Source of the DNA: Planctomycetales bacterium
GTDB lineage: Bacteria; Planctomycetota; Planctomycetia; Pirellulales; Thermoguttaceae
Length of the DNA stretch: 5,948 bases
Reading direction: 5' to 3'
Assembly: GCA_007127495.1 (NCBI GenBank)
Contig: SKZG01000222.1
Location: 1-5,948, forward strand
Part shown: one piece after another, positions 1 through 5,698 of the stretch
Numbering within the stretch: the first letter of the stretch is position 1
How the letters are laid out: every line of letters starts with the position of its first letter
Notes under the pieces: generated by a model
Told to the model about the DNA's origin: nothing
Database searches by the model: none
The model's input: only the letters and a program-made list of their open reading frames with translations
Translations under genes and position numbers: made by a program

Positions 1-1999
1 CGGCGGCGATGACCTGCGTGGCGTCGTGCCGGGCTTCGATCAGCAGGTCGCGGTCGCGCAGCAAGTCGGCAATGCGGAACGGGGGCAGCCCGTGCTGCTG
101 CGTGCCGAACAGGTCGCCCGGTCCGCGCAGCGCGAAGTCCTGCTCGGCCAGTTTGAAGCCGTCGGTCGACTTTGCAAAGGCTTCGAGGCGTTTCTGCGAT
201 GCCTCTGTTTGGGCTGCGGCAAACACGCAGCAGAAGCCGGGATACCGCCCCCGACTGATTCGGCCCCGAAGCTGATGAAGCTGGGCCAGGCCGAACCGCT
301 CGCCGCTCTCGATCGTCATGAGCGTTGCGTTGGGCACGTCGACCCCCACTTCCACCACCGAGGTGCAAACGAGCACCTGGTGCTCGCCGCAGCGGAAGGC
401 GTCCATCACGGCGTCCTTTTCCGGGGGCGGCATGCGGCCGTGGATCAAGCCCACGCGAAAGGCCTCCAGTTCCCCGTTGGCAAGCGTCTCGAACCGTTCT
501 TGCACGCTGGCCACGTCGAGCTGCTCCGACTCGTCGACCAGCGGCGTCACGACGAACCCCTGCCGACCTTCGCGGAGCTTCTTGCGGAAAAACTCCCACC
601 AGCGTTCCCGCTTCTCGTCATCGGCCAGATAGGTGTGAACCTTCTGCCGGCCCGGCGGCGTATCGCGCAGCGTGGAAATGTCGAGGTCGCCGAAAAGCGT
701 CATGGTCACCGAGCGGGGGATCGGCGTGGCCGTCATCACGAGGTAGTGTGGGTCGGGCCCGGCATACTTCAGTGTGGCCCGCTGGCGAACGCCGAACTTG
801 TGCTGCTCATCGATCACAACGAGCCCGAGCTTCGCGAACGATACATCCTGCTGGATCATCGCCTGCGTACCCAGGACGAGGTCCAGTTCGCCGGCCCGAA
901 TTTGTTCGAGCAGGGCGCTGCGTCGTTTGGCGGGCAGGCCGCCGGTGAGCACGCCCCACCGCACCTCGCCGCCGGTGAGCAGTTTCTGGATCGTTTGGGC
1001 GTGTTGCCGCGCGAGAACTTCCGTGGGCGCCATGAGCACGGCCTGATAGCCGTGTGCGACGGCCAGCAGCATCGCGTACACGGCCACGATGGTCTTGCCG
1101 CTGCCCACGTCGCCTTGAAGGAGGCGGTTCATCGGCTTCGCACGGGCCATGTCGGCGGCGATTTCGGCAATGGCCTGCTCCTGCCCCGGGGTCAACTCGA
1201 AAGGGAACAACCGCCGGATGCGGGCGTCGATCTTCGCCGTGGCGGCCAGTTCCGGGGCACGGCGGGCATCGTCCTGTTGCTTCCGGCGCAGCGCCAGCGC
1301 AAGCTGCAAGATGAAAAGCTCCTGGTACACGAACCGTCGACGGGCCGCCGCAAGGCTTGGCTGGTTGTCGGGAAAGTGGATTTGCGGCAGCGCCTCTGCA
1401 AGCGGCCACAGATCGTGCCGCTGGAGGTAGTCGTCGGGGAAGGCCTCTTCGAGAAGCGCGCCGTAGTCGTCCAGCGCCTGACGCACGATCCGACGCATTT
1501 CCCACTGGTGCAGGCCCTCGGTGAGCGGGTACACCGGCAGGATGCGCCCGGCGGGATCCTCGTCCTCGTCGGCCAGTGGCTCGACGCGGGGATGATTCAT
1601 GCGCCACATCATGCCCTCGTATTTTGGCTTGCCCGAAAGCATCACTCGCTGGCCAAGTGTGAACTTCTCGCGCATGAACGGCTGGTTGAACCACAGCGCG
1701 CGTAGGAAAACGGCCCCCTGGCGCACCAGCACACCGAGAACGGTTCTTCCGGCGCGGGTACCGCGCAGCTCGATGTCCTCGACCACGCCGCAGATGGTTT
1801 GGAATTTTCCCTCCTCCAGTTCGCCGATGGCCCGCTGATCGGTCAGGTCCTGGTAATCGCGAGGGAACAGGAAGAGAATGTCGGCCGCCGTCCGCAGGCC
1901 GAGGCGTTCGAGCAGATCGACCCGTGCGGGCCCCACGCCCTTAAGATATTGCACCGGTGTGGCCAGTCGTTGCGTCGGCGTCTTGTCTGCGGTGTCCAT
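1..1999 (-). CDS. recG: ATP-dependent DNA helicase RecG, C-terminus cut off by the window edge
   Basis: RecG is a cytoplasmic superfamily 2 helicase that regresses stalled replication forks and branch-migrates Holliday junctions. The minus-strand frame translates to 666 residues without a stop and leaves the window at position 1. E. coli RecG has 693 residues, so roughly the last 30 are probably missing. Residues 1-50 hold a helix-hairpin-helix-like start (YLKGVGPARVDLLERLGL), and 60-150 fit the wedge/OB-fold region. Helicase motifs follow in order: Walker A GDVGSGKT (296-303), APTEVLARQH (324-333), DEQHKFGVRQR (397-407), TATPIPR (423-429), a GLIHGRMPPPEK segment (517-528), TSVVEVGVDVPNA (546-558) and motif VI QLRGRISRG (576-584). 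LRGPGDLFGTQQHG (624-637) is the usual RecG C-terminal signature. The ATG at 1999 is the only ATG, GTG or TTG after an in-frame TGA, which is the lptB stop. No good Shine-Dalgarno sequence precedes it. Motif VI reads ISRG where the common form is VGRG, with both arginines kept. The identification is secure; the end is not visible. Confidence 0.97.
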   Translation of the reverse strand, partial: MDTADKTPTQRLATPVQYLKGVGPARVDLLERLGLRTAADILFLFPRDYQDLTDQRAIGELEEGKFQTICGVVEDIELRGTRAGRTVLGVLVRQGAVFLRALWFNQPFMREKFTLGQRVMLSGKPKYEGMMWRMNHPRVEPLADEDEDPAGRILPVYPLTEGLHQWEMRRIVRQALDDYGALLEEAFPDDYLQRHDLWPLAEALPQIHFPDNQPSLAAARRRFVYQELFILQLALALRRKQQDDARRAPELAATAKIDARIRRLFPFELTPGQEQAIAEIAADMARAKPMNRLLQGDVGSGKTIVAVYAMLLAVAHGYQAVLMAPTEVLARQHAQTIQKLLTGGEVRWGVLTGGLPAKRRSALLEQIRAGELDLVLGTQAMIQQDVSFAKLGLVVIDEQHKFGVRQRATLKYAGPDPHYLVMTATPIPRSVTMTLFGDLDISTLRDTPPGRQKVHTYLADDEKRERWWEFFRKKLREGRQGFVVTPLVDESEQLDVASVQERFETLANGELEAFRVGLIHGRMPPPEKDAVMDAFRCGEHQVLVCTSVVEVGVDVPNATLMTIESGERFGLAQLHQLRGRISRGRYPGFCCVFAAAQTEASQKRLEAFAKSTDGFKLAEQDFALRGPGDLFGTQQHGLPPFRIADLLRDRDLLIEARHDATQVIAA

Positions 2000-2022
2000 G
2001 TCGGGGCCCGGTACGTGTTCAC

Positions 2023-2042
2023 CGCCCGGCAGGCGCCGGGCG
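2023..2042 (-). promoter_or_regulatory. Perfect 8-bp GC hairpin in the lptB-recG gap
   Basis: CGCCCGGC (2023-2030) and GCCGGGCG (2035-2042) are exact reverse complements around a 4-base loop. The hairpin lies 23 bases upstream of the recG ATG, inside the 98-base lptB-recG gap. No T-run follows it on the minus strand (GTGAACACG), so it does not look like a standard intrinsic terminator. It could stabilise the 3' end of the lepB-lptB message or lower recG translation. In DNA this GC-rich, a hairpin of this size can also arise by chance. Confidence 0.35.
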
Positions 2043-2097
2043 CGCGGGGTTTCAGGGCCTCGGCGGCCGTTCTGCGGCAGCCGCGGCACGGGGCCGA

Positions 2098-2910
2098 TCA
2101 GGCCCGCCGTCGGACCGGCCTGGTGGGAATCCGGCCCGTCGCGTCGGCGGCCGGGGCCGGCTGCGCGTGCGGCCGGGGCGGCGTGCCGTGGCCCATGTCC
2201 ATGTCTTCGCCAAAGTAGTATTTCCGCGCCTCGGCGTGCGAGAGCACCTCGTCGCGCTTGCCGTGGCAAAGCACCTGCCCGTCTTTGATGACGTAACTGC
2301 GGTCGGTAATTTGCAGGGTTTCCCGGACCTGGTGATCGGTAATCAGGATCGAAATCCCGGCTTCGCGCAGCGCGCGAATGATCCGTTGGATACTGGCAAT
2401 GGTAACCGGATCGATGCCCGTGAAAGGCTCATCGAGCAGGATGAGCTTCGGGTTCGACACGAGGCATCGGGCGATTTCCAGCCGTCGCCGCTCGCCGCCG
2501 GAAAGCGACATGGCAAGCGATTTGCGAAGCCTCGCGATGTCGAACTGGTCGAGCAGCTCTTCGCATCGCGCGCGCCGCCGCTTCCGGCTGAAGCCGAGCA
2601 TTTCCATCACGCCGAGCAAATTCTTTTCGACGGTGAGCTTTCGGAAGACGCTCGACTCCTGGGCCAGATAGCCCATGCCCCCGGCGCGGCAACGGCGGTA
2701 CATCGGCCAGTTGGTCACGTCCTGACCGCCGAGAATCACCGTGCCGGCGTTCGGCTCGATCATTCCGCAGGTCATGCGGAAGCAGGTGGTCTTCCCCGCA
2801 CCGTTGGGTCCGAGCAGCCCGACGATCTCGCCTTGTTCCACCTGGAAGTCGACCTGGTCGACCACACGTCGGGTTCCGTACGTTTTGACCAATCCGTGGA
2901 CTTCAAGCAT
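2098..2910 (-). CDS. lptB: LPS export ABC transporter ATP-binding protein LptB
   Basis: LptB is the cytoplasmic ATPase that powers the LptFG complex in extracting lipopolysaccharide from the inner membrane and pushing it along the Lpt bridge to the outer membrane. The 270-residue product has a complete ABC nucleotide-binding domain: Walker A GPNGAGKT (34-41), Q-loop Q84 in GYLAQESSVFRKLTVEKN, signature LSGGERRRLEIAR (136-148), Walker B LILLDEPFTGIDP (156-168) and switch histidine H193 in ITDHQVRET. The Q-loop segment and the FTGIDP and DHQVRET wording are typical of LptB rather than of other ABC ATPases. The catalytic domain ends near YYFGEDM (231-237). A proline- and arginine-rich tail of about 33 residues follows, making the protein longer than the 241-residue E. 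coli LptB. The start is 9 bases after the lepB stop, with AGGA at 2918-2921 seven bases upstream, so translation is probably coupled to lepB. lptA, lptC, lptF and lptG are not in the window. A generic branched-chain amino acid transporter ATPase is the main alternative, judged much less likely. Confidence 0.93.
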   Translation of the reverse strand: MLEVHGLVKTYGTRRVVDQVDFQVEQGEIVGLLGPNGAGKTTCFRMTCGMIEPNAGTVILGGQDVTNWPMYRRCRAGGMGYLAQESSVFRKLTVEKNLLGVMEMLGFSRKRRRARCEELLDQFDIARLRKSLAMSLSGGERRRLEIARCLVSNPKLILLDEPFTGIDPVTIASIQRIIRALREAGISILITDHQVRETLQITDRSYVIKDGQVLCHGKRDEVLSHAEARKYYFGEDMDMGHGTPPRPHAQPAPAADATGRIPTRPVRRRA

Positions 2911-2917
2911 ATTGACA

Positions 2918-2921
2918 TCCT
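2918..2921 (-). promoter_or_regulatory. Ribosome-binding site of lptB overlapping the lepB stop codon
   Basis: On the minus strand the sequence reads TAGGATGTCAATATG. The TAG (2922-2920) ends lepB, and its last two bases are the first two of the AGGA Shine-Dalgarno core. Seven bases separate AGGA from the lptB ATG. A ribosome ending on lepB would sit directly over this site, which is the classic layout for translational coupling. It also supports the choice of lptB start. Confidence 0.7.
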
Positions 2922-4671
2922 ATCGAACGAATCCCATTCGCGGGAAGTTTGGGAAGTAAGGAAATGGAATCGGCGTTCCGGGAATGCGGTGCCTCGAATC
3001 GGGCCAATAGATAAAAATGGCCTTCCCGATGAGCGCATCGCGGTCGACATGATGATCCGGCCCTTGGGGACCGGGCACCGCCCAGAGCCTGCCGTCCTTG
3101 CTGCGCAGGCTGTTGTCGCCCAGCATGAAGAACTGGTCCTCTTTCAAACGAAAGGCTTCTTGGCGTCGCTCGCTCCGCTCGACCCACATGTCGGGCGCAT
3201 CGGCTGCGGGTCCGTTCCAAGGATTTCCGAGGGTTTTCATGGCGTCCCGGCTACTGGCCGCAATATAGTAGATATCGCGCAACAGCCGCAAATCCGCGAC
3301 CCGCAACGCGGCGCCGCGCGAACCGACGGCGGCCGGCTGCAAGTCGGCCTCGGTCGGGTCGTCGTTGCCCAGTGCCGCGTAGGTGGTGGGCATATCGAAC
3401 TCGATAAACCGATTGCCCACCCAAACGTAGAGTTTGTTGTCGCAATTGGCGAAACGGAGCGAGTACTTGCCCGGCCCGCGCACACGGGTCGATGCCGTGG
3501 GGCGCCAGTCGGGCCGGCTTCCGATCGAGAGGGCGGCTTCGCCGGTCGCGACGTCGAATCGGACCTGGAAGCGTTCTCCGCCGCCGACCAGTTCCAGAAT
3601 CACCTCGCCGGTTTCCGATTGTACGTCGATCGTGCATTCCATCGCCAGATCGCCCACCCAATGCGCGCCCAATACGTCGTCGCGCGGCGGTTGCGCGGCG
3701 CGGCTTCGGCTGGTGTTGTACGCCGCGAAGTCGCGAATGAGCTGGGGCGGCGGCTGTCGGCCCGCCCGAAGGCGACCCTCGCGCTCGATGGCGCGCCAGT
3801 CGTTGAACGAAGGCACACGATGCTCGTACCCCAGCCAGGTTTCGCCAGGGGCCGAACCGTCGGTCTGGAACTCCAAGCAGCCGTCCGGGTCGACGGCCTC
3901 GAACCGGCCGGGGCTCCCGGGCGGCGCCGCAGGCCCCCAACGCAGTGGGAGCCCGTACGCCGCAATCGCCGGCATGTACCGGTTGTCGAAAACCAACTGG
4001 AGCATCGCCAGTAACTTCGACGGCGGTTTGCGCGCGATTTCCAGCCGATCCGGCTCGCCGGGAGGGACGATGAAGATGTCGCCGTCGCGGATGACCACCG
4101 TCTCGCCAGGAAGCCCGACCAGCCGCTTGATGTAGTTCGTCACCGCATTGCCCGGATACTTGAACACCGCCACGTCCCAACGTTGCGGTTCCTTGAACTG
4201 GTAGGCGAATTTTCCGACGAGGATCCGGTCGCCACTGTAGGGGCGGTAGGTCTTTCGTTGCGGGTTGCCGGGCCCCACGTCGGCCGTGTAGCGACACATC
4301 GGACATGTGCCCGCCCGAACATGGTGCCCGCTGGGGCGGCCCGTTTCCTGGTCGATCTCCTCGCTGGCGCTGATTGGATACCAATGCCCGCACGCCGGAC
4401 ACTCCACGTCCTTGTGCCGTCCCATCAGGGTCGGGGCCATCGAGCCGGTGGGGATCACGAACGCCTCGGCCTCGAACGTCCGAAACAGAAACGCCAAGAC
4501 GAAGGCAATGACGACCGATTCGACCGTTTCGCGAATAGCGGCCTGGGAAAACAGCCCCGGTTTCCGGTGGACGTCAGCCTGACCCTTCTCCCGCCGGGTA
4601 CCGGCTGGCGGTGCAGCCGCCGCGGCCTTGGAATGGCGTTCTCGCTGCTTAACCGACCTACGTTTTGTCAT
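2920..4671 (-). CDS. lepB: Signal peptidase I with zinc-ribbon-like and large beta-rich insertions
   Basis: Signal peptidase I is the membrane serine protease that removes signal peptides from Sec- and Tat-exported proteins. The 583-residue product starts with a basic, disordered tail (1-40), then one membrane segment (about 48-66). The catalytic serine is S77 in IPTGSMAPTL. Next come an insert with two CxxC pairs (C91/C94 and C123/C126; zinc-ribbon-like), box C SGDRILVGKFAY (146-157), box D RWDVAVFKYP (164-173) with NYIKRLVGLPGE (179-190), and box E MLGDNSLRSKDGR (516-528). About 300 residues (205-505) separate boxes D and E. Their second half (about 333-427, with phrases such as LYVWVGNRFIEFD) looks like a laminin-G/concanavalin-type beta-sandwich, a guess from the strand pattern. 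Typical bacterial enzymes have about 180-330 residues (E. coli 324). Q163 stands where E. coli K145 (PKRGD) should align. The ATG at 4671 is the first start after an in-frame TAA at 4684-4686; only a weak GGGAT precedes it. The family is secure; catalytic competence and insert functions are not. Confidence 0.93.
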   Translation of the reverse strand: MTKRRSVKQRERHSKAAAAAPPAGTRREKGQADVHRKPGLFSQAAIRETVESVVIAFVLAFLFRTFEAEAFVIPTGSMAPTLMGRHKDVECPACGHWYPISASEEIDQETGRPSGHHVRAGTCPMCRYTADVGPGNPQRKTYRPYSGDRILVGKFAYQFKEPQRWDVAVFKYPGNAVTNYIKRLVGLPGETVVIRDGDIFIVPPGEPDRLEIARKPPSKLLAMLQLVFDNRYMPAIAAYGLPLRWGPAAPPGSPGRFEAVDPDGCLEFQTDGSAPGETWLGYEHRVPSFNDWRAIEREGRLRAGRQPPPQLIRDFAAYNTSRSRAAQPPRDDVLGAHWVGDLAMECTIDVQSETGEVILELVGGGERFQVRFDVATGEAALSIGSRPDWRPTASTRVRGPGKYSLRFANCDNKLYVWVGNRFIEFDMPTTYAALGNDDPTEADLQPAAVGSRGAALRVADLRLLRDIYYIAASSRDAMKTLGNPWNGPAADAPDMWVERSERRQEAFRLKEDQFFMLGDNSLRSKDGRLWAVPGPQGPDHHVDRDALIGKAIFIYWPDSRHRIPGTPIPFPYFPNFPRMGFVR

Positions 4672-4775
4672 GAAAAATCCCGATTAGCAGGGGAGTGGCA
4701 ATGGGGTCTGTTGGCGTGGGGCAATCGTTGACGCGCAACTATCCCCTTCGGCCGTCCTCTGAACGGTTTCCTGAT

Positions 4776-4867
4776 CTTCCGTTTCCAGGTGCAGGCCGTT
4801 CGATTGTAGCAGGCACACGCCGTGTTCCGTCCCTGAAACAAGAACTCTCCGCACCTGGAAACGGAAG
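4776..4867. repeat. Short palindromic (MITE-like) element, copy 1
   Basis: The 92-bp element is bounded by a perfect 17-bp inverted repeat, CTTCCGTTTCCAGGTGC at 4776-4792 and GCACCTGGAAACGGAAG at 4851-4867. Its centre carries AGGCACACGCCGTGT (4811-4825), shared exactly with copy 2. By hand alignment the two copies are about 80% identical and in the same orientation. A 9-bp direct repeat, CGGTTTCCT, lies at 4764-4772 and 4871-4879, exactly 3 bases outside each arm, as a target-site duplication would. The element has no coding capacity, so any movement would need a transposase supplied from elsewhere. It lies in the putative lepB leader and could fold in RNA as a long stem. It may instead be a REP-type structural repeat rather than a mobile one. 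Confidence 0.75.
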
Positions 4868-4887
4868 CACCGGTTTCCTCCAGGGAC

Positions 4888-4916
4888 AATATACCGCATT
4901 TCGCCCGGATCGGGAA
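4888..4916 (-). promoter_or_regulatory. Candidate sigma-70-type promoter for lepB-lptB(-recG)
   Basis: On the minus strand, TTCCCG (4916-4911) is followed by a 17-base spacer and TATATT (4893-4888). The -10 element is close to consensus in an otherwise GC-rich region and the spacing is ideal; the -35 element is weak. Transcription would start near 4880, giving a leader of about 210 bases before the lepB ATG. That leader would carry the whole palindromic element at 4776-4867. The call rests on pattern only. Confidence 0.35.
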
Positions 4917-5056
4917 CTTGAAAATCTGCCTGCTCGTAAGGGATGTTGCCGCACCGGCGGGCCATCCCTGCTCGTGCAGCAGCTTTTCCACCTCGCAGCG
5001 CCGCGCGACATGCCGCGCATCGGGCCTGAAAGTCCACCAAGAAGAGTGGAAAGAAG

Positions 5057-5130
5057 CACCCCCGGCAGGACTCGAACCTGCAACATTCGGCTTAGAAGGC
5101 CGATGCTCTATCCAATTGAGCTACAGGGGC
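5057..5130 (-). tRNA. tRNA-Arg, anticodon UCU
   Basis: The 74-nt gene folds into a standard cloverleaf on the minus strand. The acceptor stem GCCCCTG pairs with CGGGGGT (two G-U wobbles). The D-arm is GCTC...GAGC with AATTGGATA in the loop. The anticodon stem TCGGC/GCCGA encloses CTTCTAA, giving anticodon TCT (5096-5094). The T-arm is GCAGG-TTCGAGT-CCTGC. The discriminator base is G (5057). The CCA end is not encoded, since CTT follows. It decodes AGA and, by wobble, AGG. It lies 186 bases downstream of tRNA-Cys on the same strand, so the two may share a transcript. Confidence 0.96.
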
Positions 5131-5241
5131 GTTTGGTCCGCTCAGGCACCGTTTCGGCCGCGAAAATGGCACGGTCCCCCTTCGCCTAAAGCCGAGAAAA
5201 CGCCACTTCCGGCCCGTGAACGGTTGCGACAAATCGAATAG

Positions 5242-5311
5242 GGCGGGCAAAATCCCCCGCCGAAGAGGCCTTCGGATACGGACGTAACCCCGCGCCACGA
5301 AAGGACTTTCG
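5242..5311. other. Cluster of three small hairpins between the tRNA genes
   Basis: Three perfect 6-bp stems lie in the 186-base inter-tRNA spacer: GGCGGG/CCCGCC (5242-5247 with 5256-5261, 8-base loop), CCGAAG-AGGC-CTTCGG (5260-5275) and CGAAAG-GA-CTTTCG (5298-5311; five pairs with a 4-base loop is the more realistic form). The first two share two bases, so they cannot both form fully. On the minus strand they follow tRNA-Cys and could serve as 3'-end or processing signals. None has a clear T-run, so I do not call a terminator. Confidence 0.4.
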
Positions 5312-5316
5312 CGAAG

Positions 5317-5388
5317 AGGCGCCGGTCGGATTCGAACCGACGATGGCGGATTTGCAATCCGCTGCCTTAGCCACTTGGCTACGGCGCC
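5317..5388 (-). tRNA. tRNA-Cys, anticodon GCA
   Basis: The 72-nt minus-strand gene forms a full cloverleaf. The acceptor stem GGCGCCG pairs perfectly with CGGCGCC. The D-arm is GCC...GGC, and the anticodon stem GCGGA/TCCGC encloses TTGCAAA with anticodon GCA (5355-5353). The T-arm is GTCGG-TTCGAAT-CCGAC. The discriminator is U (5317), the well-known identity base for cysteinyl-tRNA synthetase, which supports the assignment. The CCA end is not encoded. Confidence 0.96.
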
Positions 5389-5420
5389 TTGTGCCTTGTT
5401 TTCAGGGCTTTTCTTGCCGT

Positions 5421-5448
5421 TCGGATTGTCGGATTGTCTGTCTGATTG
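5421..5448. repeat. Imperfect tandem octamer TCGGATTG
   Basis: Two adjacent copies of TCGGATTG (5421-5428 and 5429-5436) are followed, after TCTG, by a one-mismatch third copy TCTGATTG (5441-5448). The array sits about 30-60 bases upstream of tRNA-Cys on the minus strand, where it reads as repeated GACAATC. It may be replication-slippage sequence or part of the tRNA promoter region. The unit is clear; a function is not. Confidence 0.5.
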
Positions 5449-5544
5449 TCCCTGTTGACACCCAGGTACAATTCAACTTGCAAAACGGCTCCCCGGTGAG
5501 GCGGGGGCGGGTGTCCGTGACACCACCTAGCAATTGCAATGGCT

Positions 5545-5637
5545 CTTCCGTTCCGAAGTGCAGGCCGCTCCACTGTAATAGGCACACGCCGTGTGCCGTC
5601 TCGAAAACAAGGGCTGTCTGGCACTTAGAAACGGAAG
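5545..5637. repeat. Short palindromic (MITE-like) element, copy 2
   Basis: The 93-bp relative of the element at 4776-4867 has terminal arms CTTCCGTTCCGAAGTGC (5545-5561) and GCACTTAGAAACGGAAG (5621-5637). These pair at 15 of 17 positions. The core contains a perfect 7-bp hairpin with a 3-base loop, GGCACAC-GCC-GTGTGCC (5581-5597). At arm position 13 copy 1 has a G:C pair and copy 2 an A:T pair, a compensatory change that suggests pairing is preserved. A 7-bp direct repeat TTGCAAT flanks it (5534-5540 and 5643-5649), 4 and 5 bases outside the arms. Together with copy 1 it brackets the tRNA pair. Confidence 0.72.
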
Positions 5638-5670
5638 AACCTTTGCAATTGAAGGCAGCGTCAACCGATT

Positions 5671-5698
5671 ATTCTACCACAAAGGTATCGGCCGACAA
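5671..5698 (-). promoter_or_regulatory. Candidate extended -10 promoter upstream of the tRNA genes
   Basis: On the minus strand TTGTCG (5698-5693), a 16-base spacer and TAGAAT (5676-5671) form a plausible sigma-70-type promoter. The bases TGG just before TAGAAT give an extended -10 (TGn). Transcription would run toward tRNA-Cys, about 280 bases away, crossing palindromic element copy 2. That leader is long for a tRNA, so a closer unrecognised promoter is also possible. Confidence 0.28.

Larger units (their letters stand above)
4672..5056. other. Spacer between tRNA-Arg and lepB, no confident gene
   Basis: This 385-base stretch separates the tRNA-Arg gene from lepB. It contains a palindromic element with flanking direct repeats (4764-4879) and a candidate lepB promoter (4888-4916). 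All three minus-strand frames and one plus-strand frame are open over 100 or more codons here. None gives a product I recognise, two of the open frames run into the tRNA-Arg gene, and all cross the palindromic element. One minus-strand frame (GTG at 4991, VEKLLHEQGWPAGAATSL) looks mildly protein-like, but it runs through the element and past the lepB start. I treat the region as non-coding. Confidence 0.6.

Noticed and set aside
807..1694. A 295-codon minus-strand frame inside recG
   Set aside because: It lies in a different frame from RecG on the same strand and is Arg/Pro/Gly-rich without motifs, so it is an out-of-frame shadow.
26..1705. A 559-codon plus-strand open frame opposite recG
   Set aside because: The opposite strand in this interval encodes an unbroken RecG with every helicase motif. 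The plus-strand product is low-complexity, His/Arg/Leu/Gly-rich and matches no family; such antisense frames are expected in GC-rich genes.
1957..4014. A 685-codon plus-strand open frame opposite lptB and lepB
   Set aside because: It runs antisense across two well-supported genes and their junction, and its composition mirrors their reverse complement. It has no recognisable domain.
3251..4402. A 383-codon minus-strand frame inside lepB
   Set aside because: It is the same strand but another frame of lepB; the product is arginine-rich with no domain, while the lepB frame carries all the signal peptidase boxes.
4684..5040. A small minus-strand cysteine-containing protein (starting at a TTG, with CAACRAALRGG)
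   Set aside because: It begins at a weak start beside the tRNA-Arg gene and passes through the palindromic element; its second half is just the translated repeat. The CxxC is tempting but unsupported.
5455..5475. TTGACA with a nearby TACAAT on the plus strand as a promoter
   Set aside because: The two boxes are only 6 bases apart, far from the 16-18 needed, and using an upstream TTGTCC gives a 15-base spacer and a poor match.
5379..5624. An 81-codon minus-strand frame with FRDGTRRVP
   Set aside because: It overlaps the tRNA-Cys gene and translates the palindromic repeat. The equivalent string also appears in the translation of copy 1, showing it comes from the repeat and not from a gene.
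4776..5637. The two repeated elements as the start of a CRISPR array
   Set aside because: There are only two copies, separated by about 680 bases that include tRNA genes, and each is a long inverted repeat rather than a short direct repeat with uniform spacers.
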